Source: Sphingopyxis sp. Root154
Lineage (GTDB): Bacteria > Pseudomonadota > Alphaproteobacteria > Sphingomonadales > Sphingomonadaceae
Length of the DNA stretch: 64,000 nt
Assembly: GCF_001427105.1 (NCBI RefSeq)
Contig: NZ_LMGI01000002.1
Coordinates: forward strand, 1,222,911 to 1,286,910
Reading direction: 5' to 3'
In this document: piece by piece, positions 23,768-32,583 of the stretch
Position numbering within the stretch: position 1 is the stretch's first letter
Layout of the letters: each line of letters opens with the position of its first letter
Notes under the pieces: generated by a model
Databases searched by the model: none
What the model was told of the DNA's origin: nothing
What the model saw: only the letters and a program-made list of their open reading frames with translations
Made by a program: the position numbers and the translations under genes

Positions 23768-23818
23768 GGAAGCGACCTTTTTTCGGATAGCCGTCCCTTA
23801 ACCCCATCGGCGACGAGA

Positions 23819-24316
23819 TCAAGCGACCCAGACGCCCTCGTCCCTGTGCCATTCCTCGATCGATTTCTCGGGATAGAGATCGAACGCCGCATCATCCGGC
23901 CCGATGCCGGGTTCGACCCAATCCGCCTTATATTTCAGCATCAGGTGGACGCGCGACGGCGGCACCGGCAGCGGCGAATCGATTGCGCTCGCAAAAGGAT
24001 GGATGAGTTCGGGCCAAGTCGGATCATAGAGCCACAGCGCCGACCCGCATAAGCGGCAGAAGCGTCGTTCGCCGCTCGAGAGTTCGCAACGGCTATGCTC
24101 TTCGTCCTCGATCTGCGCGCGATAGAGGCCGAGATTCTCCTCTCCCTCCACGTTCAGCGACTTCGCGTCAGCGCCGAGGTTGATCGCATAACCCCCGCCA
24201 CCCTGCTGTTTCCGGCAAATCGAACAATAGCAAAGCTGGTATGGCACCGGCGTGTGGCTCTGCATGGAAAAGCGTATCGCGCCGCACCGGCACGAGCCTT
24301 TGAGTTCGCACGGCAT
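23819..24316 (-). CDS. GFA-family (glutathione-dependent formaldehyde-activating-like) zinc protein
   Basis: 165 aa from ATG 24316. Zinc-binding cysteines appear in the family order: GSCRCGAI near residue 10, CYCSICRKQQGGG near 30 and CRLCGSALW near 88. The length suits a single GFA/CENP-V domain with a short C-terminal extension (EKSIEEWHRDEGVW). Members are carbon-sulfur lyase-like; the actual reaction is unknown. Confidence 0.9.
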   Translation of the reverse strand: MPCELKGSCRCGAIRFSMQSHTPVPYQLCYCSICRKQQGGGGYAINLGADAKSLNVEGEENLGLYRAQIEDEEHSRCELSSGERRFCRLCGSALWLYDPTWPELIHPFASAIDSPLPVPPSRVHLMLKYKADWVEPGIGPDDAAFDLYPEKSIEEWHRDEGVWVA

Positions 24317-24379
24317 CGGACTTCCTTTCACACCATCATCGGTTGCAAAGGCGCAACGCACGATGACAAGGAAGGTTCG

Positions 24380-24455
24380 TGGTGGGCGCTGACGGGCTCG
24401 AACCGCCGACCCTCTCGGTGTAAACGAGATGCTCTACCAACTGAGCTAAGCGCCC
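24380..24455 (-). tRNA. tRNA-Val (anticodon TAC)
   Basis: 76 nt on the minus strand. Acceptor stem GGGCGCT / AGCGCCC, D-arm GCTC-AGTTGGTA-GAGC, anticodon loop TTTACAC in a TCTCG/CGAGA stem giving TAC, and T-loop GTTCGAG. The 3' CCA is encoded (TGG at 24380-24382). Confidence 0.95.
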
Positions 24456-24513
24456 CCGAAGGGAGGTGCGCCCCTGCCATAAGCCGCCGTCGCTGGCAAG
24501 CGCGTCGCGAGGG

Positions 24514-25485
24514 TCAGAGCCAGCCGATATGTTTGAAGCGCCAGAAGACAAGCCCCGACCCGCCAAAGATCAGCGCCAGCGCGAACGGATAGCCAAAGGC
24601 CCAGTCGAGTTCGGGCATGAACTCGAAATTCATACCATAGATGCCGGCAATCGCGGTCGGCACGGCAAGGATCGCCGCCCAGGCGGCGAGCTGGCGCGTG
24701 ATCACGCCCTGGCGTTGCTGTTCGAGCATGCCATTGGTCTCGATCACCGACGCAGCGACATCGCGAAGGCCGGAGAGCCGGAATTCGGCGCGCTGCACAT
24801 GATCCCAGATGTCGCGGAAGAAGGGGCGCACCGCAGGGTCGATATTGGGCAGATCGTCCTCGGTCGCGAGGCGTCCGGCAACCTCCTTCATCATGCCCAC
24901 CAGGCGCTGGAATCGGATGATCTCGTGCCGCTGGGTATAGAGATGGCGGATATCGGCGGCGTCGAGCGGCGTGTCCATCACGCTGTCCTCGACCGCAAGC
25001 ATCCGGTCCTCGATCGCGTCGACAACCGGAAAATAGCCGTCGACGATGAAATCGAGCACCGCATAAAGGACATAGTCAGGCCCGTGCGCGAGCTTGGCGG
25101 GCAGCGTCTCAAGCCGCGCCCTGATGTCGGTGTGCGTTCGCGCCGACCCGTGACGGACGCTGACGAAAAAATGCGGACCGATGAAAAAGGCGGTTTCGCC
25201 GGGCTGAATGATGTCGGCGTCGAGGTTGGCCGTGCGGGTGATGACGAACAGCTGATCGCCATAAGCCTCGACCTTCGGCAACTGGTTCGCCTTCAGCGCA
25301 TCCTCGACCGCCAGCGGGTGAAGGCCAAAGCGTTTGGCGATGCCTTCGAGCTCGCCCGGCGTCGGCTCGTAAAGGCCAAGCCAAAAGAAATCGCCATCGT
25401 CGCAATCTTCGGGAATCGCTTCGTCCGGACCGATGTCGCGGATGAGTTTGCCGTCATGATAAACGCGGGCGGCCATAATCGGCAT
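24514..25485 (-). CDS. corA: CorA-family magnesium/divalent cation channel
   Basis: 323 aa. A long N-terminal cytoplasmic alpha/beta domain (ARVYHDGKLI..., FFVSVRHG) leads to two C-terminal membrane helices; the first ends with the selectivity motif IYGMNFEFMPEL, the second is FALALIFGGSGLVFW, and a short basic tail KHIGWL follows. This is the CorA layout and length. The Mg2+ versus Co2+/Zn2+ preference cannot be read from sequence. ATG 25485 is used; ATG 25476 (MAARV) is an alternative. Confidence 0.94.
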   Translation of the reverse strand: MPIMAARVYHDGKLIRDIGPDEAIPEDCDDGDFFWLGLYEPTPGELEGIAKRFGLHPLAVEDALKANQLPKVEAYGDQLFVITRTANLDADIIQPGETAFFIGPHFFVSVRHGSARTHTDIRARLETLPAKLAHGPDYVLYAVLDFIVDGYFPVVDAIEDRMLAVEDSVMDTPLDAADIRHLYTQRHEIIRFQRLVGMMKEVAGRLATEDDLPNIDPAVRPFFRDIWDHVQRAEFRLSGLRDVAASVIETNGMLEQQRQGVITRQLAAWAAILAVPTAIAGIYGMNFEFMPELDWAFGYPFALALIFGGSGLVFWRFKHIGWL

Positions 25486-25560
25486 CGGCAGAAAACTCCG
25501 TTGAAGTGGGCGCTTACATAGTGCGCCCCGCGACGAAGGGAAATGGCCGCGGTTTCGGGG

Positions 25561-26073
25561 CTAGATATCCCGGCTGTCGTATGCCCATTGCAGCAGCGCC
25601 TGCCGCTGTTTCGGCCGGCAAAAGGGATCACCCGGTTCGCAATGCTTGCGTACTTGCGAGGCGTGGCGCCGAAACGCCCGCCACCGCGAAATCTGGCGAC
25701 GATCCTCACCCGGCATCCGCCGCCCCGAATAATAGCGGCAATACCATTGAAACCAGCCGCGCGGATCGTCGGGATGGATCCACCCTTTCTGGACCCAGAC
25801 ACGCAAGGAAACACTCGCGCGGATGCCGAAATAGTTGAGCGAGCAGTCGGCTTTTTCGGGTGAAAGCTTCGCCTTCCTGAACCAGCTCGCCGGGAATTCA
25901 GCGATGCAGTCGGTCATATATTTGCCGCAGAATACCCCAAGCTCCAGCATCTCGGCTGGCGTGAGTTCGGGTTCGAAATCGGGGTCGAACGCCCTCCCCA
26001 TCGGGGCGGTACGCAAATAGCGATACCCCTGCTGCATCCGGTCGTTCACGACCACTTCGACGGCATCCTTCAT
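25561..26073 (-). CDS. Conserved hypothetical protein
   Basis: 170 aa, no signal or membrane segment. Rich in Trp, Tyr, Arg and Cys, with motifs MGRAFDPDFEPELTPAEMLE, LGVFCGKYMTDC, WVQKGWIHPDDPRGWFQWYC and a C-terminal CEPGDPFCRPKQRQALLQWAYDSR. Several cysteines are spaced as in a metal or disulphide site but form no standard finger. I recognise it as a conserved unannotated family without a function. It sits alone between corA and the regulator. Confidence 0.75.
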   Translation of the reverse strand: MKDAVEVVVNDRMQQGYRYLRTAPMGRAFDPDFEPELTPAEMLELGVFCGKYMTDCIAEFPASWFRKAKLSPEKADCSLNYFGIRASVSLRVWVQKGWIHPDDPRGWFQWYCRYYSGRRMPGEDRRQISRWRAFRRHASQVRKHCEPGDPFCRPKQRQALLQWAYDSRDI

Positions 26074-26122
26074 GCCCGAAATCTAGCCGGGCCGGTCGGC
26101 GCCGGCCATGCCTATTCTTCGC

Positions 26123-27160
26123 CTATTCCTCGAGCGCCTCGAAATAACGGGCGAGCGCGTCGCAGGCGCCTTCGGCAAGCGCTATGAAGATGCGGCGACC
26201 ATCTTGCGGATCGTCTTCGCGCAGGAACAGGCCCGCGTCGGTCATCGTCTTGATCCAGCGCAGTGCCGTCGTTGCAGGAACCGCGGCGGCGATGCACAGG
26301 CTCGACACCGACACCGGCTGGCGTTCGAGCCGCGCGGCATAGAGGTCGAGAAGCATGTCCCATGCCGGATCCGCGAACAGGTCGGCGGGGAAATATTGCT
26401 CGCGCATCCGCCGCTGACGCAGCATCCGCCGCACCGCCTTGGCGCGCTGCCGGTCTAGCGTGCGATCTTCGGGAACGAAGCTGCGCGGCATCGCGGCAAA
26501 GTCTCGCGTCGGTGCGCGTACCTGTCCCGCATGGTCGGCCAGATCCTCAGCCCGCGATACAAAGCCCATGGGTGTGCCGGGAAGACCGCCCCTCTGACCG
26601 GCGAGCTCGCCGAGCAGACGCGAAATGCGCGCGACTTCTTCCTGCAGCCGGTCGATCCGCTCCATCGCATCGTCGCGTGCGATGTCGTGGAGTACGCCGT
26701 GCCGCGCACGGCGTGCCGCCGCGAGGGCGACGAGCCGGTCGGTCGCATCGGCGTCGACCAGAAACTGCGCGTTAAGCGACGCGGGAATAACTGCCACGAT
26801 CTGGTCGAGGGCTGATAGCCGGGTTTCGAAAACGAGGTTACAACCCTGCACTTCCACCGCGGCGCATATGTCGGCCAGCGTTTCGCTTTCGACCGCGTCC
26901 GCCGCGGCCAACCAGACAATGTCGAGCGTGGCGGTTTTCCGGATATAATTTGCCGCCAAAGGAGCCGATATTGTTTTGGCCAAACGCACATCCGCAAACG
27001 AAGCCAGGTTGGGACAATCGCCCGACAACCCCACGAACAAAAGCGGCGACGCAACAGCTTCAGGAAACGGCCCGCGGAGCGCTTCAGGAGGCTCATCATG
27101 CTCAGCGGCGAAGCCGTTCAGTAGAAATGCCGATGTTTCCAATGACTGTAGGTCCATCAT
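26123..27160 (-). CDS. Winged-helix regulator with unknown N-terminal domain
   Basis: 345 aa from the ATG at 27160 (GGGGAC 7 nt upstream). The N-terminal ~150 residues look like a Rossmann-like domain (SPLLFVGLSGDCP, TATLDIVWLAAAD, NLVFETRL, QIVAVIP), reminiscent of a receiver without the acidic site. A coiled segment (RIDRLQEEVARISRLLGELAGQ) and a C-terminal winged helix follow: LLDLYAARLERQPVSVSSLCIAAAVPATTALRWIKTM with wing DPQDGRRIFIAL, as in MarR-like proteins. It is divergent from the nuclease gene. Confidence 0.75.
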   Translation of the reverse strand: MMDLQSLETSAFLLNGFAAEHDEPPEALRGPFPEAVASPLLFVGLSGDCPNLASFADVRLAKTISAPLAANYIRKTATLDIVWLAAADAVESETLADICAAVEVQGCNLVFETRLSALDQIVAVIPASLNAQFLVDADATDRLVALAAARRARHGVLHDIARDDAMERIDRLQEEVARISRLLGELAGQRGGLPGTPMGFVSRAEDLADHAGQVRAPTRDFAAMPRSFVPEDRTLDRQRAKAVRRMLRQRRMREQYFPADLFADPAWDMLLDLYAARLERQPVSVSSLCIAAAVPATTALRWIKTMTDAGLFLREDDPQDGRRIFIALAEGACDALARYFEALEE

Positions 27161-27393
27161 GCTGCCGTCCCCATTTCCATCGCTCCACCTTGGCGTAAGC
27201 ATGCCGTCATTTCGGCGGCATTCGCCTTTTGTTCGCTCCCGTTTGCCGCCAATCCGGACCCAAGCTTGATATCTACATGAGTCGGCGCGCGTCGGCCGTT
27301 GAGGAATGGGTCCATTTTGGACATGATTTGTTCTCATCGTCAATCCTTAATTCACTCTTGCCAAGCCGCCGCCATCGAGTCAGGCGGGATCCA

Positions 27394-27972
27394 ATGGTTT
27401 CAGGCTCCTCCTCGCTCGCGCGGCTGCGCTGGCGGCGGCGCTTCCGGTCGCTGCTCGCGCTGCTGCTGCTCGCCGGGCTCGCCTTTGTCGCATGGTTGTG
27501 GTTGCCGGCGCCCGCGCTGACCGTGCCGCTCGTCCATGTGATCGACGGCGACAGCCTGACGGTGCAGCAGGATGATGCGCCGCTGACGATCCGCCTGACC
27601 GGAATCGACGCGGTCGAATATCGGCAGGATTGCGAGCGCGGTGTTACTCGCTGGCCCTGCGGGCGCGACGCGCGCGCCGCGCTCGAAAAACTGGCTGGCC
27701 GCGGGCCGCTCCATTGCGAAGTCGCGGCAAAGGATCGTTACGACCGTACGCTCGCCGCGTGCCGCACTGCCGCCTTCCCCGACGGCATCGATCTCGGGGC
27801 CGAAATGGCGCGGCAGGGCTGGGCGGTGGCGACCAGCGACGCCTATATGGTCGAAGAAGCCGAGGCACAGGCGGAACGGCGCGGCATCTGGCAGGGCGAC
27901 TTCATCCTCCCCGAAAGCTGGCGCGCGACGCACGAACGCTCCGCCACAGCGATGACCCCGCCCGACGCTTAG
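27394..27972 (+). CDS. Membrane-anchored or exported thermonuclease-like (SNase) protein
   Basis: 192 aa from ATG 27394. A basic N-terminus and one hydrophobic helix (about 17-40) precede a staphylococcal-nuclease-like OB fold: HVIDGDSLTV (Asp21-like), IRLTGIDAVEYRQ (Arg35, Asp40, Glu43-like) and KDRYDRTLAACR (Arg87-like), so all catalytic positions are kept. An exported Ca2+-dependent nuclease is expected. Cysteines (DCERG, WPCGR, HCEV, ACRT) may form disulphides outside the cytoplasm. Confidence 0.88.
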   Translation: MVSGSSSLARLRWRRRFRSLLALLLLAGLAFVAWLWLPAPALTVPLVHVIDGDSLTVQQDDAPLTIRLTGIDAVEYRQDCERGVTRWPCGRDARAALEKLAGRGPLHCEVAAKDRYDRTLAACRTAAFPDGIDLGAEMARQGWAVATSDAYMVEEAEAQAERRGIWQGDFILPESWRATHERSATAMTPPDA

Positions 27973-28019
27973 AAATGGCCCGCTATGCCTCGCGCCCGTT
28001 TCGGGCTAGGGCGAGCGTC

Positions 28020-28397
28020 ATGAACAGCCTGTTTCCCGTCATGATCGGCGGCGCAATCGGCGCCGGCGCCCGCCATCTGGTCGGGCAGGCGGTGCTCGCG
28101 CGGTTCGGCCCGGCCTTTCCGTGGGGCACATTGTCGATCAATATCGTCGGCAGCCTGTTGATGGGCCTGCTCGTCGGGTGGCTCGTGCGAAGCGGTGGCG
28201 GCGACACGGCGCGGCTGTTCGTCGGCGTCGGGATTCTCGGCGGCTTTACCACCTTCTCCTCTTTCAGCATGGAATATTGGATGCTTTTCGAACGCGGTCA
28301 AAACGCTCAGGCGGCCGCCTATGTCCTCGCGTCGGTCATCGGCGCGATTGCCGCCTGCGGGCTCGGCCTCTTCATCGTGCGGCAGGTGCCGGCATGA
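28020..28397 (+). CDS. crcB: CrcB/Fluc fluoride channel
   Basis: 125 aa from ATG 28020, the typical length; an upstream ATG at 27975 would add 15 residues. Four membrane helices with conserved GGAIGAGARHLVG, WGTLSINIVGSLLMG and GGFTTFSSFSME. Fluc channels export fluoride as dual-topology dimers. No fluoride riboswitch is visible upstream. The stop overlaps the rluC-like start (ATGA), making it the first gene of a five-gene coupled operon. Confidence 0.94.
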   Translation: MNSLFPVMIGGAIGAGARHLVGQAVLARFGPAFPWGTLSINIVGSLLMGLLVGWLVRSGGGDTARLFVGVGILGGFTTFSSFSMEYWMLFERGQNAQAAAYVLASVIGAIAACGLGLFIVRQVPA

Positions 28398-29626
28398 GCG
28401 AACCCAAGGCAAATCTCGACGGCGCCACCATTGCCGAGGAAGACGACGGCATCCGCCTCGACCGCTGGTTCAAGCGCCACCGCGAAGGCACGCCGCACGC
28501 GCTGCTCGCGCGCTGGGCGCGATCGGGACAGCTGACGCTCGACGGCAAAAAGGCCGATGTATCGGACCGTATCGCGACCGGACAGAAACTCGTCATGCCG
28601 ACCCCGCCGGTCGAGACCGCCGCGCGCCCGGCACGCAAGGGCCGTCCGCTGACCGACGCCGATGTCGAGCTGGCGACGGGAATGCTCATCCACCGCGATG
28701 CCAGTGCGATCGTGCTCAACAAGCTTCCCGGGCTCGCAACGCAGGGCGGCACCAAGACCGAACAGCATGTCGACGGCCTGCTCGACGCGCTGAAATTCGA
28801 TGGCCCGACGCGCCCCAAGCTCGTCCACCGGCTCGACAAGGACACGTCGGGCGCGCTGCTCATCGCGCGGACGCCGAAGGCCGCGGCCTATTTCGCGAAG
28901 AGCTTTTCGAACCGCAGCGCGAAGAAGACCTATTGGGCGCTGATCGTCGGCGTCCCCGACATCCAGCAGGGCGAGATCGACCTGCCGCTCGCCAAGCAGC
29001 CGGGATCGGGCGGCGAAAAAATGCACGTGCATGGCAGCGGCCTCGCCTCGAAGACGCGCTACCGCGTGATCGAGCGCGCGGGCAACAGCGCGGCGTGGGT
29101 CGAATTGCAGCCGCTCACCGGCCGCACCCACCAGCTCCGCGTCCATATGGCGGCGATCGGTCATCCGATCGTCGGCGACGGCAAATATGGCGGCAAGGGC
29201 GCGTTCCTGACCGGAACGATCAGCCGCAAGATGCACCTTCACAGCCGCCGCCTGCGCATCGACCATCCCGACGGCGGCGCGATCGACATCAGCGCCGAGG
29301 TGCCCGAGCATTTCGCCGCGAGCCTCGACGCGCTCGGCTTCGACCTGCTGCTCGGCGAAGTCGGGATCGACCCGTCCGAGAAAGGCCCGCCGCCCAAAGC
29401 AGCGCTGAAGGCGCAGGCCAAGGCGCACAGCAAACAGATCCGCAAGGCGCGGCGCGGCGAGCGGCGTGGCCGCACCGCCGAGGGCAAGCCGACCGACTTT
29501 GTCGGCAAACCGAAGCCGAAGGCGAAAGCGAAACCGGGCAAACCCGGCAAGCCGGCGCCCGGCAAACCCGCAGGCAAGAAACCGAGCGCGAAGAAACATC
29601 CGGCGCGCCCGCCCAAAGCGAGCTGA
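28394..29626 (+). CDS. rluC: RluA/RluC-family 23S rRNA pseudouridine synthase
   Basis: 410 aa. An N-terminal S4-like RNA-binding region (GIRLDRWFKRH..LLARWARSGQLTLDGKKADVSDRIATGQ) precedes the catalytic domain with HRLDKDTSGALL (Asp148 nucleophile), PLTGRTHQLRVHMAAIGHPIVGD and HSRRL. The last ~75 residues are an extreme Lys/Pro/Ala/Gly tail (KPKPKAKAKPGKPGKP) that is probably unstructured and RNA-binding. The start overlaps crcB; the TGATG junction leads directly into the next gene. Confidence 0.92.
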   Translation: MSEPKANLDGATIAEEDDGIRLDRWFKRHREGTPHALLARWARSGQLTLDGKKADVSDRIATGQKLVMPTPPVETAARPARKGRPLTDADVELATGMLIHRDASAIVLNKLPGLATQGGTKTEQHVDGLLDALKFDGPTRPKLVHRLDKDTSGALLIARTPKAAAYFAKSFSNRSAKKTYWALIVGVPDIQQGEIDLPLAKQPGSGGEKMHVHGSGLASKTRYRVIERAGNSAAWVELQPLTGRTHQLRVHMAAIGHPIVGDGKYGGKGAFLTGTISRKMHLHSRRLRIDHPDGGAIDISAEVPEHFAASLDALGFDLLLGEVGIDPSEKGPPPKAALKAQAKAHSKQIRKARRGERRGRTAEGKPTDFVGKPKPKAKAKPGKPGKPAPGKPAGKKPSAKKHPARPPKAS

Positions 29627-30246
29627 TGCATCCGAACTCCGCATTCCGCCCGCGGCAGGACGATCTCGCCGAATTGCTCGTGCGCGAGATCGGCTTTGCC
29701 GCGGTCTTTGCGAGCACCCCCGACGGCCCGCGCGTCGCGCACGCCCCGGTCGTGCTGAGCGACGACCGGACGACGCTGCAATTCCACCTTGCGCGCGGCA
29801 ATGCCCTCACCCGCCATTTGGACGGCGCGAACGCCCTCGCCGTCGTGCAGGGCCCCGATGCCTATGTCAGCGCGAGCTGGTACGCCGACGCCGATCAGGT
29901 GCCGACATGGAATTATGTCGCGATCGAGATGGAGGGAGTGGCGCAGAAGCTCGACGACGCCGAACTGATCGCGCAGCTCGACACATTGTCCGCCCAGCAC
30001 GAAGCACGCGCCGGTACGAACCCGCCCTGGACGCGCGACAAGATGAACCCCGCGCTGTTCAGCAAGATGACCGGCGCCATCGTCGGTTTCGAAATGCGGA
30101 TCGCCGCGTGGCGCCCGACGATCAAACTGTCGCAGAACAAGTCCGCCGAGGAGCGCGGGCGCGTGATCGAAGGCGTCGAGGCGGCCGGTCATGGCGCGCT
30201 CGCGCAGTTGATGCGTCACCTTGGCGGCGATAGGGAGGGTGCATGA
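29626..30246 (+). CDS. FMN-binding PaiB-like protein
   Basis: 206 aa. The FMN_bind_2 fold is indicated by MHPNSAFRPRQ, VAHAPVVL, LARGNALTRHLDG, VSASWYADADQVPTWNYVAIEMEG and the C-terminal WRPTIKLSQNKSAEER. The Bacillus member PaiB is described as a negative regulator; most homologues are uncharacterised flavin proteins. The start overlaps the stop of the pseudouridine synthase by 1 nt (TGATG), the end overlaps the next gene by 4 nt. Confidence 0.9.
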   Translation: MHPNSAFRPRQDDLAELLVREIGFAAVFASTPDGPRVAHAPVVLSDDRTTLQFHLARGNALTRHLDGANALAVVQGPDAYVSASWYADADQVPTWNYVAIEMEGVAQKLDDAELIAQLDTLSAQHEARAGTNPPWTRDKMNPALFSKMTGAIVGFEMRIAAWRPTIKLSQNKSAEERGRVIEGVEAAGHGALAQLMRHLGGDREGA

Positions 30247-30479
30247 CCCAGCCCGATGACGCTCTCGCCAAGAAACGTTTCTTTGCCCTCTCGATCATGC
30301 GCCTGATGGGCGTCGCCTTTGCGATGATCGGTTTCATCCTGATCAGCGGCGGTTTCACGCTGGCGGGACAGCCGACCGACCGCTGGATCGGCGCCGCGAT
30401 CGTGCTGGTCGGCGCGTTCGATTTCGCGGTGATGCCGCTGCTTCTCGCGCGCCGCTGGCGGTCGCCCAAAAACCCGTGA
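30243..30479 (+). CDS. Small two-helix membrane protein
   Basis: 78 aa. Two hydrophobic helices (about 20-40, IMRLMGVAFAMIGFILISGG, and 48-68) with a basic C-terminal end RRWRSPKNP. It has 4-nt overlaps with both neighbours, which supports it being translated. The function is unknown; its place directly before the ATP12 gene may be incidental. Confidence 0.75.
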   Translation: MTQPDDALAKKRFFALSIMRLMGVAFAMIGFILISGGFTLAGQPTDRWIGAAIVLVGAFDFAVMPLLLARRWRSPKNP

Positions 30480-31165
30480 AGCGCTTCTGGAAAGAGGTCG
30501 CCGTCGTCGCAGAGGACGGCGGCTGGGGTATCGCGCTCGATGGCCGGCCGGTGCGCACGCCGCAGCGCGCGCCGCTCGCCGTCGCAAGCGCCGGCCTCGC
30601 CGAAGCCATCGCCGCCGAATGGCGCGATGTAAGCGAGGCGATCGATCCGGCCGCCATGCCGATGACGGGCCTGACCAACGCCGCGATCGATCTGGCGACA
30701 CCTGACCTCGCCGCCTTCGCCGCGCCGGTCGCCGCTTATGCGCAGAGCGACCTCTTCTGCTATCGCGATACGCGCGACGCCGCGCTGCAGGCCGAACAGG
30801 CGGCCGTATGGAACCCGCTGCTCGCCTGGGCCGAGGCGCGGTACGGGATCGAATTTATCCTGACGCAGGGCGTGCTGCCGGTCGATCAGCCCGAGGCGGC
30901 GGTTGCGGCGTTGCAGGGCGCCGTTCTGGCGCAGGACGCATGGCGGATTACCGCGCTGACCCCGCTGGTCACGATCGGCGGATCGCTCGTCGCGGGCCTC
31001 GCCTTGCTCGAAGATGCGTTCGAAGCCGACGCCTTGTGGGAGGCCGTCAGCCTCGACGATCTCTATCAGGAACGCCGCTGGGGCGCCGACAACCAAGCGC
31101 AAAAGGCGCGCGCGGCGCACAAGCGCGACTGGGACAATGCGGCGCGGTTTTTAACGCTGCTTTAG
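30476..31165 (+). CDS. ATP12-family F1-ATPase assembly chaperone
   Basis: 229 aa from GTG 30476, overlapping the previous stop (GTGA). Family motifs: KRFWKEVAV, GWGIALDGRPVRTPQRAPL, EWRDVSEAIDPAAMPMTGL, DLFCYRDTRDAALQAEQ and the C-terminal EERRWG-like QERRWGADNQAQKA. In mitochondria and alphaproteobacteria ATP12 proteins help assemble the alpha subunit of F1. The 3' end overlaps the convergent crotonase gene by 4 nt. Confidence 0.93.
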   Translation: MKRFWKEVAVVAEDGGWGIALDGRPVRTPQRAPLAVASAGLAEAIAAEWRDVSEAIDPAAMPMTGLTNAAIDLATPDLAAFAAPVAAYAQSDLFCYRDTRDAALQAEQAAVWNPLLAWAEARYGIEFILTQGVLPVDQPEAAVAALQGAVLAQDAWRITALTPLVTIGGSLVAGLALLEDAFEADALWEAVSLDDLYQERRWGADNQAQKARAAHKRDWDNAARFLTLL

Positions 31166-31965
31166 TCGGCGAAATTCGGCTTCCGCTTCTGCATTCCCGC
31201 CATCACCGCTTCCATCTGGTTCGGCGTGCGGATCACCTTCACCTGCTCATCGCTTTCGGCCTGCAGAATTTCGGCGTCGCTCGCATCGGCGAGCATGTTG
31301 CACAATCGCTTGGCGCCGCGGATCGCGTGCGGATTCTTGTCGGCGATCACTTCGGCGAGTTCCATCGCCTTGGCGAGCGGATCGTCGGACACATGCGTGG
31401 CAAAGCCGAGCAGCTTCGCTTCCGATCCGTTGAATTCGCGGTTGGTGTAGATCATCTCGCGCAGCACATCGTCGGCAACCTGCGTGCGCCATAGCGCCAT
31501 GCCCGCGACGTCGGGAACGAGGCCCCAGCGCATTTCCATGATCGCAATGCGCGTGTCCGGGTGGATTATGCGGATGTCGGCTGCCGCCATAATCTGGCTG
31601 CCTGCACCAAAGGCGACGCCGTGAACGGCCGCAATCACCGGCACCGGAATCTCGCGCCAGCCCCACGCGGCATATTGCGCATTGTTCGCGATCCCGCGCG
31701 TGCGATCGGACAGCGTGCCGCCCGCGCTGCTCGCGCCCGGATCGCGGTCGTTGCTGAGGCTCGACAGGTCAAGCCCGGCACAGAAGGCGCGCCCTTCGCC
31801 CGAAAGCACCACGACACGGAGGCTCGCGGTCGCCTTGAGCAGGTCGATCGCTTCGGCGAGCGCTTCCCACATCGCCGGATCGAGCGCGTTCATCTTGTCA
31901 GCGCGGATCAGCCGGACGTCGGCGATGCCGCCTTCGAGCATGGTGATCGAAATACGGTCCTTCAT
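31162..31965 (-). CDS. Enoyl-CoA hydratase/isomerase (crotonase) family
   Basis: 267 aa. Oxyanion-hole segments AFCAGLDLSS and GVAFGAGSQIM are present. The catalytic region IMEMRWGLVPDVAGMALW has Glu at the first acidic position and Asp where hydratases carry the second Glu, as in dienoyl-CoA isomerase-like members, so isomerase or atypical hydratase activity is possible. It is the last gene of an operon with a DsbA-like isomerase and an acyl-CoA synthetase (4-nt overlap with the former). Confidence 0.9.
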   Translation of the reverse strand: MKDRISITMLEGGIADVRLIRADKMNALDPAMWEALAEAIDLLKATASLRVVVLSGEGRAFCAGLDLSSLSNDRDPGASSAGGTLSDRTRGIANNAQYAAWGWREIPVPVIAAVHGVAFGAGSQIMAAADIRIIHPDTRIAIMEMRWGLVPDVAGMALWRTQVADDVLREMIYTNREFNGSEAKLLGFATHVSDDPLAKAMELAEVIADKNPHAIRGAKRLCNMLADASDAEILQAESDEQVKVIRTPNQMEAVMAGMQKRKPNFAD

Positions 31966-32579
31966 GGGAGAGTCCTTGCAAGCGCTGCCTCGACGAGCGG
32001 GAGCTGGTCGTTTCCAAAATACATGTCGTCGCCGTCGACGAACATCGTCGGCGAACCATAGCCGCCGCGCGCGATGACTTCATCGGTATTCGTGCGCAAC
32101 CGGGCCTTCACCGGATCACTGCCGGCCGCGGCGGCGAGCGCGGCGCCGTCGAGCCCCTCGGCATCGGCGACCGCTGCGAGCACGGCGGGATCGTCGAGAT
32201 TCTCCTGCCGGTCGAAATAGCTCGCGAAGGCGCCGCGCGCGAAGCGGACAAGCGCTTCCTGATCGTCCTCCAGCGCACAGCAGAAACGCATCGCGGCGAT
32301 GCTTTTGGCGGGGTGCCACTCCGAAGGGAAATTCATCGGGACGCCCGCGAGCCGCGCCCAGTCCTTCAGCACCTTCCAGCTGTGCTGTAGCCGCCGGTTG
32401 TCGGCCTGCTCGCGCGCCGCATAAACAGCGGGGTTCACTGCATTGAACACGCCGCCGACGAGGATCGGCCGATACATCGCCGTCGCCCCCGCGCTTTCGA
32501 GCACGCCCGGAAGGTTGTGGAACGCAAGACAGGTCCAGGGCGAGGAGAGGTCGAAGAAGAATTCGACGCGCGCGGTCAT
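31962..32579 (-). CDS. DsbA-fold 2-hydroxychromene-2-carboxylate isomerase-like protein
   Basis: 205 aa. FFFDLSSPWTCLAFHNL opens a thioredoxin-like DsbA/kappa-GST fold; the Ser of SSP replaces the CxxC nucleophile, as in HCCA isomerases. A helical insert and C-terminal GSPTMFVDGDDMYFGNDQLPLVEAAL complete the family pattern. These enzymes use glutathione to isomerise aromatic degradation intermediates. The neighbours point to acyl-CoA rather than naphthalene catabolism, so the substrate is uncertain. Confidence 0.88.
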   Translation of the reverse strand: MTARVEFFFDLSSPWTCLAFHNLPGVLESAGATAMYRPILVGGVFNAVNPAVYAAREQADNRRLQHSWKVLKDWARLAGVPMNFPSEWHPAKSIAAMRFCCALEDDQEALVRFARGAFASYFDRQENLDDPAVLAAVADAEGLDGAALAAAAGSDPVKARLRTNTDEVIARGGYGSPTMFVDGDDMYFGNDQLPLVEAALARTLP

Positions 32580-32583
32580 CGGA

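Noticed and set aside
27973-28019. Fluoride riboswitch before crcB
   Set aside because: The space is only about 47 nt and lacks the crcB-motif core sequences.
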